A DNA stretch of 64,000 nucleotides from CAYMAZ01 sp964388575 (GTDB taxonomy: Bacteria > Bacteroidota > Bacteroidia > Bacteroidales > DTU049): positions 49,735 through 113,734 of the forward strand of contig CAYMAZ010000005.1 in NCBI GenBank assembly GCA_964388575.1, read 5' to 3'. The position numbers were made by a program, and so were the translations under genes. Below are positions 19,714 through 28,896 of the stretch, piece by piece (position 1 is the first letter of the stretch; each line of letters starts with the position of its first letter). The notes under the pieces are model-generated. The model searched no databases. It was not told where the DNA came from and worked only from the letters and a program-made list of their open reading frames with translations.

Positions 19714-21626
19714 ATCCAGTCTTTTTTTATATGATGTTCATATTTTTCATACCAATACTGAAACACGATCAAACTCCATATAAATGACTGAAGATCATGG
19801 TTCCTTCTTGTAAATACGTTCTGCACAAGGGAGCTGATGACATCATATCTGAACAATTTCTGATTTTCAATAAAATCAGACGATTGTAAATAACGGTCAA
19901 TCATTGACCTCAAGTGAGTTGAAAACCAGATATTCATTGGGACTTCAAACCCATGCTTTGGTCTTGCCAGAATCCCGGGAGGCAATTCATGTTTAAACGC
20001 ATCTCGCAGAATTTTCTTGTTTGTTTGCTTTGAAATTTTAAATTTGGTCGGGATTGAAAATGCAAAATCAACAATACGACTGTCAAGAAAAGGTGGTCTT
20101 ACCTCGAGAGAATTTGCCATGGACATCATGTCAACCTTTGGAAGCATATCCCCTGTTAATACAAGTTGAACGTCAGAAAGCAAGACATCCTCAATACCGG
20201 AAGATTCAGAATCAGATTCAGGGGCGACATGATTCCATCTGTCTGAAAATTCATCGTGTAACCCATATGATATCAATAGTCGTTCAACAGCTTCTTCATC
20301 ATTAAATGCTGTCAGAAAACGATAACGTTCATCAATTGACATTGAATATGCCCTGAAATATTTCCGGAGTTTACGAACCTGATCAGGTATTCTGCCTGAA
20401 CGTGAAGCAGGAAGTATATTCAGTAAGGGAGTAAAAGGCCTAAGGATCATGTCCTGAAACAGTTTGTTTCTGATTCTCAGTTCAGCAATGTGCTTATTAT
20501 AGCCACCAAACAATTCATCTGCACCATCTCCCGAAAGTGCAACTGTCACATGCTTTCTCGTTTCACGGGATAACACGTAAACAGCAAGAGCTGATGAATC
20601 GGCAAATGGTTCGTCAATATAATCAAGCATACTTTCTACAGCTGCAAACAAATCATCGTTGGTCAGCAAAAAAGACGTATGATCAGTTTTGTGTCTTTTT
20701 GCCACAATCTCAGCATACTTTGATTCATTAAAATATGGAGACTCGGGAAATCCAACGGAGAATGTTTTAAGATGATTTGTATGCTTGGATGCTAATGCAG
20801 TTATGATCGATGAATCTATTCCTCCACTGAGAAAGCACCCCACAGGTACATCAGAAATGAGTTGTTCTGAAACGGAGGTATCAAGTAACTTGTAAATTTC
20901 AGAACATGCAAAAGCATAATCCTTTGAAGGATCGGGTTTATATCTGTTGAACGCAAAAGATGTATAAGCACGTTTTTCAACCTGACCATCCTTCACAATG
21001 AGATAACATCCCGGATTTAGTTTTTGAATCCTTTTAAAAATGGTATATGGCGGTGGTATATACGTCAGCCTGAAGAACATCTTCAAAGATGCATGGTCAA
21101 GCTCCTGAGGGTCAAGGCATTCGAGCAGGCTTTTCATTTCAGATGAAAATGCAAAGCCACGTTCATCAGATGTAAACAGCAAAGGTTTAATTCCAAATCT
21201 GTCACGAGCCAATATTAGTTCATCTTTTGAACGGTCGTATATTGCAAAAGCAAAAAATCCGCTGAGTTTATTTAGAAAGCTGATTCCTTCACTCATGAAT
21301 AATTTGAGTACAACTTCTGTATCACTCTCAGAAAAAAACTGATAGCCTTTGGCTTGAAGTTCGTTCCGTAACGCTTTGAAATTAAATATTTCTCCATTAA
21401 AGACGATGATGTAATTTCCGTCTTCTGATCTCATTGGCTGATCTGCCCTTTCAGTTATATCGATAACAGAAAGTCTGTTATGTGTCAACAGAACGCTGTC
21501 AGAAACAAATTCATCATTTCTGTCAGGTCCACGTTGGTGGAGTTGTTTTCTGAATTTGACTGAAATATCTGAAAACGTGTTAGTTCTGTCTTCAGAAAAA
21601 GCAAAAACGCCTGATATTCCGCACAT
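19710..21626 (-). CDS. asnB: Asparagine synthase (glutamine-hydrolysing)
   Basis: The 638-residue two-domain enzyme has an N-terminal class II glutaminase (Cys2 nucleophile in MCGISGVFAF, plus HRGPDRND-like and FNGEIFNF). Its C-terminal synthase domain has the PP-loop SGGIDSSIITALAS and GDGADELFGGYNKH. It makes asparagine from aspartate, ATP and glutamine. Because it is the first gene of a unit leading into the polysaccharide glycosyltransferase (4-bp overlap), it may instead amidate a uronic-acid-containing glycan, a role often assigned to AsnB-like proteins in such loci. That is inference from context; sequence alone does not decide it. Confidence 0.9.
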   Translation of the reverse strand: MCGISGVFAFSEDRTNTFSDISVKFRKQLHQRGPDRNDEFVSDSVLLTHNRLSVIDITERADQPMRSEDGNYIIVFNGEIFNFKALRNELQAKGYQFFSESDTEVVLKLFMSEGISFLNKLSGFFAFAIYDRSKDELILARDRFGIKPLLFTSDERGFAFSSEMKSLLECLDPQELDHASLKMFFRLTYIPPPYTIFKRIQKLNPGCYLIVKDGQVEKRAYTSFAFNRYKPDPSKDYAFACSEIYKLLDTSVSEQLISDVPVGCFLSGGIDSSIITALASKHTNHLKTFSVGFPESPYFNESKYAEIVAKRHKTDHTSFLLTNDDLFAAVESMLDYIDEPFADSSALAVYVLSRETRKHVTVALSGDGADELFGGYNKHIAELRIRNKLFQDMILRPFTPLLNILPASRSGRIPDQVRKLRKYFRAYSMSIDERYRFLTAFNDEEAVERLLISYGLHDEFSDRWNHVAPESDSESSGIEDVLLSDVQLVLTGDMLPKVDMMSMANSLEVRPPFLDSRIVDFAFSIPTKFKISKQTNKKILRDAFKHELPPGILARPKHGFEVPMNIWFSTHLRSMIDRYLQSSDFIENQKLFRYDVISSLVQNVFTRRNHDLQSFIWSLIVFQYWYEKYEHHIKKDWM

Positions 21627-21644
21627 ATGAAGAAATTATAGTTG

Positions 21645-21652
21645 CAAAATTA
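21645..21652 (-). promoter_or_regulatory. TAnnTTTG -7 box before asnB
   Basis: The minus strand reads TAATTTTG, 18 bp upstream of the asnB ATG. Confidence 0.6.
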
Positions 21653-21693
21653 CAATATCAGAAAATAGCAACCCAATTATTTAACAATTATTA

Positions 21694-23085
21694 TCAGAGG
21701 TGTATCACTTCGTCATACGCTGCAGCACAGGCTTCCATAATTGCCTCTGACAGTGTGGGATGCGGAAAAACTGAATGAATAATCTCATATGCAGTCGTTT
21801 CAAGTGTCCGGGCAGCAACTACACCTCCGATCATTTCAGTAACATTTTCACCAACCATATGCGCACCCAGCCATTCACCATATTTTGCATCAAAAATCAC
21901 CTTGATAAATCCATTCTTGTGACCGCTCGCCGTTGCTTTGCCACTGGCGGTAAACGGAAATTTACCTACTTTAATTTCATAGCCTTTTTCTTTTGCTTTC
22001 TTTTCTGTCAGTCCAACACTGGCGACTTCGGGATGTGTGTACGTACACGAAGGAATATTATCATAGTTCATAGGGTGAGGGTTCTTTCCAGCTATGTTTT
22101 CAACACAGATGATCCCTTCATGTGAAGCCACATGAGCAAGTGCAGGACCGGGGATAACATCACCAATTGCAAAATAACCATCAACATTTGTTCTGTAAAA
22201 TTCATCGACTTTGATCTTACCGTGTTCCACAACTATTTCGGTCTCATCAAGGCCGATATTTTCAATATTCGGCGTAATCCCAACAGCAGAAAGAATGATT
22301 TCAGATTCTATGATTTCTTCTCCCTTTTTTGTTTTAACAGTGAGCCTGCACATATCGCCCGAAACATCAGCACCTGTTACTTCGGTACCTGTCATAACAG
22401 TGATTCCGCGTTTTTTGAAAGAACGTTCAAGTTGCTTTGAACATTCCTCATCTTCAAGTGGGATAATATTCGGCAAATATTCAATCAGCGTCACTTTTGA
22501 CCCCACAGAATTATAGAAATAGGCAAATTCTGACCCAATGGCTCCACTGCCTACTATTGCAATACTTGCAGGCTGTTTTGGTAAAGTCATGGCTTCACGA
22601 TAGCCTATGATTTTTTTCCCATCCTGAGGCATAAATGGTAAATCTTTTGATCTTGCTCCAGTTGCGATGATAATGTTTTTAGCAGAGTATACGGTAGACT
22701 TTCCATCTTCTCCTTTTACTTCAACTTTCTTACCGGGCAATACTTTTCCAAAACCCTGAATGACATCAATTTTATTTTTTTTCATCAGAAACTGAACGCC
22801 CTTGCTCATACCTTCTGCCACACCCCTGCTTCTGGATATCATTGCGCTGAAATCATGCTGAATTTGTCCTTCAATTTTGACACCATATGATGCAGCTTCT
22901 GAAATCTCCTCCATAACTGAAGCACTTTTCAACAGCGCTTTGGTTGGAATACATCCCCAGTTGAGACAAATACCCCCAACTTCAGATTTTTCAATAACAG
23001 CTGTTTTCATTCCCAGTTGTGAAGCTCTGATTGCTGCCACATAACCTCCGGGACCACTCCCGACTACTATAAGATCATAGTTCAT
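21694..23085 (-). CDS. lpdA: Dihydrolipoyl dehydrogenase
   Basis: This 463-residue FAD disulfide oxidoreductase is the E3 component of 2-oxoacid dehydrogenase and glycine-cleavage complexes. It oxidises dihydrolipoyl groups to pass electrons to NAD+. Visible are the FAD-binding GSGPGGYVAAIRA, the redox-active pair in GGICLNWGCIPTKALL, the NAD-binding GSGAIGSEFAYF, the second FAD motif YFAIGDVI and the C-terminal catalytic HPHPTLSEAIMEA. Length and motifs are normal. No 2-oxoacid dehydrogenase subunits are adjacent, and the gene is apparently monocistronic. Confidence 0.97.
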   Translation of the reverse strand: MNYDLIVVGSGPGGYVAAIRASQLGMKTAVIEKSEVGGICLNWGCIPTKALLKSASVMEEISEAASYGVKIEGQIQHDFSAMISRSRGVAEGMSKGVQFLMKKNKIDVIQGFGKVLPGKKVEVKGEDGKSTVYSAKNIIIATGARSKDLPFMPQDGKKIIGYREAMTLPKQPASIAIVGSGAIGSEFAYFYNSVGSKVTLIEYLPNIIPLEDEECSKQLERSFKKRGITVMTGTEVTGADVSGDMCRLTVKTKKGEEIIESEIILSAVGITPNIENIGLDETEIVVEHGKIKVDEFYRTNVDGYFAIGDVIPGPALAHVASHEGIICVENIAGKNPHPMNYDNIPSCTYTHPEVASVGLTEKKAKEKGYEIKVGKFPFTASGKATASGHKNGFIKVIFDAKYGEWLGAHMVGENVTEMIGGVVAARTLETTAYEIIHSVFPHPTLSEAIMEACAAAYDEVIHL

Positions 23086-23201
23086 AGTATTGTTGTTTTA
23101 TGTTAATCAATTTTTTTTGTAAAATTAGTGAGATTTTTTCAAAGTTGTATTTATGTCCCTGCATAACCTTCGGGTCTTGAATACAGAAACTGGTAGAATC
23201 A

Positions 23202-23771
23202 TCAGCCAGGCAGCTTTTTTATGATCATCATCTCAACAGATTCAAACAATGTTCGCGGATCAAATTTTCTCCAGTTAAAATGATCGTCAGGACTTGTGAA
23301 GTAAATATAATGGTCAATGCTACAATTTTTGAATTCAGCAATCACATGTTTCCTGAAGTTCATACCGACAATCCAGCCGGATTCAATCTCCTCATACCAT
23401 TCATGATAGTAATCATCCTCTGAAAAATGGAAATTGAACACATTCTCACCAATCAGGATAAATTTTGAAATGTTTTCTTTCATCAGTAAATCGATCACGT
23501 CTCGTTTCAGGTACATAATGTCATTATAAAGGCAGTCATTCCATTCACCGATCAGTTCTATCACGGCAAAACCATATTCATAATCAGCATATAGAATTTT
23601 GAGATACAGTGTTGCACTTCCGAATTCATCCCACTGCGGATGTATCAAATAATTATAAACTGCATGAGTGAATTCAAACTCACTGTACTCACAACCGAAA
23701 AAAGGAGATCGTTCATCCTCTTCTGAAGTATATAGATTGCGCCACCTGTAATATGGTTCTATTGTGTGCAT
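23202..23771 (-). CDS. Conserved hypothetical protein, aromatic and acidic
   Basis: The 189-residue product has no signal peptide or membrane segment and is rich in Tyr, Phe, Trp, Asp and Glu. It has a mixed alpha/beta pattern, with segments such as FAVIELIGEWND and KFILIGENVFNFHFSEDDYYHEWYE. I do not recognise the family. It stands alone between lpdA and the divergent alpha/beta hydrolase. Only one ATG is plausible, and the reading frame is long for its AT-rich context, so it is likely real. A cytoplasmic location is inferred. Confidence 0.65.
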   Translation of the reverse strand: MHTIEPYYRWRNLYTSEEDERSPFFGCEYSEFEFTHAVYNYLIHPQWDEFGSATLYLKILYADYEYGFAVIELIGEWNDCLYNDIMYLKRDVIDLLMKENISKFILIGENVFNFHFSEDDYYHEWYEEIESGWIVGMNFRKHVIAEFKNCSIDHYIYFTSPDDHFNWRKFDPRTLFESVEMMIIKKLPG

Positions 23772-23854
23772 GCCTTCGATTTATAAAGTGTAAAATTATC
23801 AATTTTTTGAAAATCATTTGATGAATTTTCTTCCGGTTTTTTGTGAATTCATCA

Positions 23855-23862
23855 TATATTTG
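23855..23862 (+). promoter_or_regulatory. TAnnTTTG -7 box before the alpha/beta hydrolase
   Basis: TATATTTG lies 23 bp upstream of the 23886 start. Confidence 0.6.
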
Positions 23863-23885
23863 CAGCAATCAAAGCGCGTAAATGA

Positions 23886-25298
23886 ATGAAAAAGCTAACT
23901 TCCACTTTTGTTTTCAATTGTATTCTGATTTGTTTGACCTCAGGACAAATACTTCCAACAAGTAATCTTGAAGGCACTCTTTCACACTCAGGTCAGTCTT
24001 TTAGTGTGATCATTAAACTGCATACCGAAAGTACGAAACCATATTCTGAAATATTCATTCCGGAGCAGTTTATATTTGCAAAGAAGGCAAGTGCCACCAC
24101 ATTATCTGAAGACTCAATCATGCTTTGTTTTCGGGATTTTCAGGCGTCCTACAAGGGGAAAATCATTCACGACTCACTGTATGTCAGCGGTTTATGGATC
24201 CAGAGAGGACAGTCATTTCCTTTACAACTTGATTTCAAAAATGACAATGAAGCCATTTCATTCCACAGGCCACAGGAGCCCGGCGAACCTTTCCCGTATA
24301 TCACCAGAGATTTTACCATTCCGAATAAAAAAGACAATGTCAATCTGAGCGGAACGCTTACACTTCCCGATACGCTTGCAAAACATACACTTGTCATCCT
24401 GATCACCGGTTCAGGGCCTCAGGACAGGAACGAAGAACTTGCTGGTCACAAACCGTTTTTTGTTATTGCCGATTACCTTACCCGCAACGGCATTGCAGTT
24501 TTCAGATTTGATGACCGCGGCGTTGGACAATCAACCGGAAATTTTGGCACAGCCACTTCACAGGATTTCATGAATGATGTTTTATCAATTGTATCATATT
24601 TCAAAAAACATCCGTACATAAATTCAGGAAGGATCGGTCTGATCGGACACAGTGAAGGTGGATTGATTGCAATGATGGCAGCTGCCAGAAAGAAAAAAGA
24701 CATCGGGTTTATCATTTCTCTTGCCGGCCCAGGAGTAAATATCATCGATCTGCTCCTTCGTCAGACTGAAGATGTATTAAGATCTGCAGGTGCTCATGAA
24801 GAAATGATTGAGAAAACCCAGGCATTGAATTTTCAGCTCTACAATCTTGCACTCACTGAACCAAATATTGACTCAGTGATGAACAAAATCTCAGGATTCC
24901 TTGACGAAATCACAGCAGACCTCACAGATAAGGAAATCAATGAATACGGTTTTACCAGTGATAACATCAGAATCAGTGCAATGCAGTTATTTGTGCCGTG
25001 GATGAAATATTTTCTTTCCATTAAACCATCAGAATATCTAAAAAAAATCAAATGTCCGGTTCTGGCATTAAACGGATCTCTCGACATTCAGGTTTCTGCA
25101 GATGAAAACCTTGCTGCAATTGAGCGTTTTCTGAATGAGGCCGGCAATAAAAATTTCAGAACAGTCAAACTTGAGGGGATGAATCATCTTTTTCAATTCG
25201 CAGAAGAAGGAACAATCAGAGAATACATGCTTATTAAGGAAACCATCAACAAGCAGGCACTTGAGCATATGAAGAATTTTATACTGGGACTTAAATAG
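23886..25298 (+). CDS. Secreted alpha/beta hydrolase (S9-like)
   Basis: The 470-residue protein has a signal peptide (about 1-20), an all-beta N-terminal region (about 20-140) and an alpha/beta-hydrolase domain. The oxyanion-region motif is ITGSGPQDRNEE, followed by FDDRGVGQS. The proposed catalytic triad is Ser256 in GHSEGG, Asp400 in LNGSLDIQV and His434 in GMNHLFQ. This arrangement is common in Bacteroidota periplasmic esterases/acyl-peptidases related to prolyl oligopeptidase. The substrate is unknown. It converges with the 25303 gene with only 4 bp between stops and no visible terminator. Confidence 0.88.
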   Translation: MKKLTSTFVFNCILICLTSGQILPTSNLEGTLSHSGQSFSVIIKLHTESTKPYSEIFIPEQFIFAKKASATTLSEDSIMLCFRDFQASYKGKIIHDSLYVSGLWIQRGQSFPLQLDFKNDNEAISFHRPQEPGEPFPYITRDFTIPNKKDNVNLSGTLTLPDTLAKHTLVILITGSGPQDRNEELAGHKPFFVIADYLTRNGIAVFRFDDRGVGQSTGNFGTATSQDFMNDVLSIVSYFKKHPYINSGRIGLIGHSEGGLIAMMAAARKKKDIGFIISLAGPGVNIIDLLLRQTEDVLRSAGAHEEMIEKTQALNFQLYNLALTEPNIDSVMNKISGFLDEITADLTDKEINEYGFTSDNIRISAMQLFVPWMKYFLSIKPSEYLKKIKCPVLALNGSLDIQVSADENLAAIERFLNEAGNKNFRTVKLEGMNHLFQFAEEGTIREYMLIKETINKQALEHMKNFILGLK

Positions 25299-25302
25299 GA
25301 GA

Positions 25303-26163
25303 TTATAGTTTTTTAAAGTCTTCAGCCAGAAATGCATCGGATTTGCCTGATGAAACATCTGAGATGTTATAATAGTAGGGAGCACCGTTTGCAACAGAAA
25401 TCAGAAACTTCAAACACTTCCCGCCTCTGTCATCGCCGGGACCAACTTTATGTAATATCAGAACGTGTTCATTTTTGTCTGCAATTGCTTTTTCAATTTC
25501 TTTCAGATTTACAATTCTGACGGCTCCAGAATAATATTTTTCAATTTTTTCATGTGTGTTCACATTGTGATCAAGTTCATCTTCAAGAAACCAAATTTCT
25601 TTTGTTCTGATTTGCTCTGAATTATTTTTCACCAACTTCTGAACATCAGTATCCGGATTCTGAGAATTAATTTCAATATAATACTGAATAAACCTCAGAA
25701 TCACATCAAGTTTATACAAATAGGCATCTTCTTCAAACTCTTCATCTTCTGAAACATACGAAAGTGGAACTGACCCCAGATCGGGCATATTGTTGAGATT
25801 TTTAGACCGACTGCCCATCACAACATTTAGAATATTGAAAACCAAATCCTTCCTTTTTGCTGCCATCATTTCTGAAAGAAATAAAAACGATGCTTTAGTG
25901 TCTGTTTGTTTACTCTCAAATTCTTCGGAACCAATGATTTCCCATTGTGTCAGATACCAGTTTTTTTCCATTGCAGTTTTCAGTGCGAAATCAAAATCAC
26001 TGAAGGGGTTTTCGTAGTTGACAACATATGTTGTGGACTTCAGAAAGTCCTTATATTGTTCGTGAGTAGCAAGTGTTATATTCTGAGCCTGTGAAGCTGA
26101 ATATATGTGAAACAAAAAAAACAAAGCATAAGTTTTCCAACTTACTTCCTTCAATGTCTTCAT
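25303..26163 (-). CDS. Secreted hypothetical protein of the coiled-coil cluster
   Basis: The 286-residue protein has a signal peptide ending near SQAQ-N. The mature part is acidic and mostly helical in pattern, with DLVFNILNVVMGSRSKN, EDEEFEEDAYLYKLDVILRFIQYY and a final strand-rich VLILHKVGPGDDRGGKC ... PYYYNISD. I recognise no family. It begins 12 bp after the 26176-27081 coiled-coil gene and is probably expressed with it. Its role may relate to those two anchored coiled-coil proteins, which is inference from operon context only. Confidence 0.7.
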   Translation of the reverse strand: MKTLKEVSWKTYALFFLFHIYSASQAQNITLATHEQYKDFLKSTTYVVNYENPFSDFDFALKTAMEKNWYLTQWEIIGSEEFESKQTDTKASFLFLSEMMAAKRKDLVFNILNVVMGSRSKNLNNMPDLGSVPLSYVSEDEEFEEDAYLYKLDVILRFIQYYIEINSQNPDTDVQKLVKNNSEQIRTKEIWFLEDELDHNVNTHEKIEKYYSGAVRIVNLKEIEKAIADKNEHVLILHKVGPGDDRGGKCLKFLISVANGAPYYYNISDVSSGKSDAFLAEDFKKL

Positions 26164-26175
26164 AAAAATCCTTTT

Positions 26176-27081
26176 TTAAAATAAATCGAAAGATGCTTCA
26201 CCAATTCTTATGCCATCACAGAATGCATAGACCCAGTAAACCCCCGGAGTGAGCTGTGTAACAGGATGATAAGCAATGCGCAGGGGCAGATTTGAATCTG
26301 AAAACCTGATTTGCTGCTTTTCTGAAAACAAAATTTCATCACCCTGGAACCTGAACAAATCAACTTCATCTTTCATAAACGGCAGGATATTTCCTTCTGG
26401 ATCAGCAATCCTGAAGTAAATTGTTTTGTCGCCCAGATCGAAATTCAAACCAGAAACTGTCTTTATTGTGATCAGAATATAATCTGTCTGCTTAATTCGC
26501 TTTGTGTTTTTTTCACCTCTTCTCAAATCCTGAATTCCGGTAGCGTGTATATCAATCAAATTGTACCGGGTAAGAAAATCAACTGTAAACAATTCTCCGG
26601 AATCAACATACTCTCTGTTTTTCAGTGCCTCCATGAATAAAACATTGGATTCCATTGCTTCAGCAAGTTCTACTCTTGATTTGTACAATTCATTGTTCAG
26701 CAGATCATTTTTTTCAAGCACAATATCCAGTTGATTATTAAGAATTTCATTCTTATTCAAAGCTTCTTTGTATCGTGAATAAGTTGAAATGAGTTCCCTG
26801 TTTAATCCGGCATTCAGATTTTTTTCTGAGATCAGAAGACTGTCAAGGAAAAAGTAATCAGAAATGAGTAAGGAATTTTCCATATCGGAATTTGAAAGCA
26901 ACAAAGTGACATCTTTGAGTGCTTCGTATTGTTCAATTTCTCTGATTTGCTGTTCCTGAAATCTGTTTTCCCAATACAATGATTTCCTGTACGTCACAGC
27001 AGCAACAACCATAACAGAAATTAATGCTGCTGTTGTTCCGTATACGATCCAACTAAAGGATTTCGGAGAAATTAACTTCAC
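26176..27081 (-). CDS. Membrane-anchored coiled-coil protein (paralogue A)
   Basis: The 301-residue product has one N-terminal membrane helix (about 12-30) and a long heptad-like coiled coil (about 35-150, rich in Glu, Leu and Asn). It ends in a beta-rich domain of about 120 residues. That domain (KTIYFRIADPEGN ... EILFSEKQQIRF ... GVYWVYAFCDGIRIGEASF) resembles the corresponding part of the neighbouring 27173-28069 product (DIYLRIARPDN ... RIQFSEKVSVQY ... GTYDINLFSDDQMIGEASF), so the two are paralogues. The beta domain is probably periplasmic. No known function is recognised. Confidence 0.75.
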   Translation of the reverse strand: MKLISPKSFSWIVYGTTAALISVMVVAAVTYRKSLYWENRFQEQQIREIEQYEALKDVTLLLSNSDMENSLLISDYFFLDSLLISEKNLNAGLNRELISTYSRYKEALNKNEILNNQLDIVLEKNDLLNNELYKSRVELAEAMESNVLFMEALKNREYVDSGELFTVDFLTRYNLIDIHATGIQDLRRGEKNTKRIKQTDYILITIKTVSGLNFDLGDKTIYFRIADPEGNILPFMKDEVDLFRFQGDEILFSEKQQIRFSDSNLPLRIAYHPVTQLTPGVYWVYAFCDGIRIGEASFDLF

Positions 27082-27103
27082 GGGGTTTCAAAATTATTTT
27101 CAG

Positions 27104-27111
27104 CAAATATA
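27104..27111 (-). promoter_or_regulatory. TAnnTTTG -7 box before paralogue A
   Basis: The minus strand reads TATATTTG, 22 bp upstream of the ATG at 27081. The second gene of the cluster may therefore have its own promoter. Confidence 0.5.
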
Positions 27112-27172
27112 CAATAAGAATTTGTTTGTGTACAAATTTTGTTAACATTTTTTAACAAAATGATCTTAATAA

Positions 27173-28069
27173 CTATTTCAAAGTAAACGAAGCTTCTCCA
27201 ATCATCTGGTCATCGGAAAACAGGTTAATGTCGTATGTTCCCTGCATCAGTTCGACATCACCCCGATTAAAGGTGATACATACATTCTGTGATTTCTGAT
27301 TATATTGTACACTTACTTTTTCAGAAAACTGAATTCTTTCGCCTCTGTAAATAAATGAATAACTTCCCTGTGTCAGGATCAGGTTATCAGGACGGGCAAT
27401 CCTGAGATAAATATCTTTGGTGCCAGTCTGAACCAGCGAGTTCTCACTCAATGTAAAACACACCCTGATTGCATCGGTTCTTCTTGCACGGTCTGTTTCT
27501 GATTCCTTCCCACTGCTTCTCACACTCAGTGTCTTCACATTAACATTGTACGCTCTTAGAAATGCTGCTGTTGAAATTTTCTCTTCAAGCTCTTCTTTGC
27601 TTTGTGTAAGATCGAATGTGCGCTGCTGTTCGTCTTCAAGATTGCGTTTTATTTTAATATTCTCATCAACAAGTTCCTGATTAATAACATATAAGGAATC
27701 TATCTGCGCCACATACCCCTGAGTGATTCCTCTCAGATAATCAAGTTGTCGTTTTATTCTGCGATAGTCTGCCTGTGAATTTATCAAAGTTTCAATCTCC
27801 TGGGCCTGCGCCATAATCAAACTGTCTTTTTCAGAAAGCTGTCCCGAAATAACACTGTATTCCTCTCTGATTCTTTCATGTTCTGACATCAGTTCGTCAA
27901 GTTCCATCTGAAGTTCATCCATTGCCTGTTCTTTTTCAACAACAATGGTTCTGACTTCTGATTTCTGGGATATCAGCATCCATGCAAGAACAATTATGAC
28001 GAGTAAAAGAACAATGATAATGCCCTGGTACACTTTTTTTTGCTTTTTATCTGACTGATTATTTTCCAT
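27173..28069 (-). CDS. Membrane-anchored coiled-coil protein (paralogue B)
   Basis: The 298-residue product has a short charged N-terminus, one membrane helix (about 15-33, IIIVLLLVIIVLAWML) and a long coiled coil (about 38-170). A C-terminal beta-rich domain ends IGEASFTLK. It is a paralogue of the 26176-27081 product, with the same architecture and matching motifs in the last 110 residues. The coiled coil and single anchor suggest an envelope-spanning or oligomerising role. No annotated family is recognised. Its promoter lies head-to-head with that of the ComF-like gene. Confidence 0.75.
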   Translation of the reverse strand: MENNQSDKKQKKVYQGIIIVLLLVIIVLAWMLISQKSEVRTIVVEKEQAMDELQMELDELMSEHERIREEYSVISGQLSEKDSLIMAQAQEIETLINSQADYRRIKRQLDYLRGITQGYVAQIDSLYVINQELVDENIKIKRNLEDEQQRTFDLTQSKEELEEKISTAAFLRAYNVNVKTLSVRSSGKESETDRARRTDAIRVCFTLSENSLVQTGTKDIYLRIARPDNLILTQGSYSFIYRGERIQFSEKVSVQYNQKSQNVCITFNRGDVELMQGTYDINLFSDDQMIGEASFTLK

Positions 28070-28093
28070 AATTGAAAATATTTATGATTTTTG

Positions 28094-28101
28094 TACTTTT
28101 G
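28094..28101 (+). promoter_or_regulatory. TAnnTTTG -7 box before the ComF-like gene
   Basis: TACTTTTG lies 66 bp upstream of the 28168 start. It sits 16 bp from an opposing box at 28118-28125. Confidence 0.5.
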
Positions 28102-28117
28102 AATTACATAACGAATG

Positions 28118-28125
28118 CAAAATTA
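28118..28125 (-). promoter_or_regulatory. TAnnTTTG -7 box before paralogue B
   Basis: The minus strand reads TAATTTTG, 48 bp upstream of the ATG at 28069. It faces the ComF-like promoter, so polymerase footprints would overlap. Confidence 0.5.
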
Positions 28126-28167
28126 GAATTATTTTTCAGACCTGACAAAATTATATCCAGTTAGACA

Positions 28168-28854
28168 ATGTTGCAAGATTTTTTCAGATTGTTTTTTCCA
28201 CATATTTGCCCTTTGTGCAATGCCCCAATGCTTCAGCATGAAACAGTGATATGCTTTGCATGTATGCATGAACTGCCTGAAACAAATTATCACACCTATC
28301 CATCTGAAAATGCCCTTGCTCAGACGTTCTGGGGAAGAACTGAATTGCAGTTTGCTATTGCAAAATATTTTTACACAAAAGGTCTCAAAACACAAAAACT
28401 AATTCATATGTTGAAGTATAAAGACAGACCGGATGTGGGTGTTGAAATTGGCAGACTGTACGGCAACACACTTGCAGAATGTGAATTTATCAGTGATGTT
28501 TCGTGTATCATTCCTGTTCCGCTGCATAAAAAGAAGAAAAGAATCAGGGGCTATAACCAGGCTGAAGTTTTTGCCAACGGACTTTCAGAAAGCATGAATA
28601 TTCCGGTTGACATAACATCGCTGCAGAGGGTTGCCTTCACCGAGACGCAAACCAAAAAGAACCGCTTTGCACGATGGAAAAATGTGAAAGAAATGTTTCA
28701 TCTTGTGCATCCTGAAAATATTGCAGGAAAACATATCGTTATTGTTGATGATGTCATTACAACAGGTTCAACACTTGAAGCCTGTATCAGTGAGTTGAAA
28801 AAGGCAGAAAATGTGAAAGTTTCTGTGATTGCAATTGCTGTTGCGTCTGGATAG
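28168..28854 (+). CDS. ComF-family phosphoribosyltransferase-like protein
   Basis: The 228-residue protein has an N-terminal zinc-binding region (CPLC ... CFAC, about 13-34) and a C-terminal phosphoribosyltransferase fold. The PRPP motif is IVIVDDVITTGSTLEAC and a basic RIRGYNQAEVFANGL segment precedes it. It is the normal length for ComF/GntX. ComF proteins take part in DNA uptake in naturally competent bacteria and are widespread elsewhere with an unsettled role. No other competence genes are in the window. Confidence 0.9.
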   Translation: MLQDFFRLFFPHICPLCNAPMLQHETVICFACMHELPETNYHTYPSENALAQTFWGRTELQFAIAKYFYTKGLKTQKLIHMLKYKDRPDVGVEIGRLYGNTLAECEFISDVSCIIPVPLHKKKKRIRGYNQAEVFANGLSESMNIPVDITSLQRVAFTETQTKKNRFARWKNVKEMFHLVHPENIAGKHIVIVDDVITTGSTLEACISELKKAENVKVSVIAIAVASG

Positions 28855-28866
28855 CAGAATAGGATA

Positions 28867-28887
28867 GCGTTTGGCGTTTGGCGTTTG
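28867..28887. repeat. Three tandem GCGTTTG heptamers at one edge of the S23 pseudogene
   Basis: Three perfect GCGTTTG units lie just beyond the 3' end of the S23 pseudogene. A related, partly degenerate array occurs beyond its 5' end at 29340-29367 in the same orientation. Confidence 0.8.
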
Positions 28888-28896
28888 AGCGATTTT

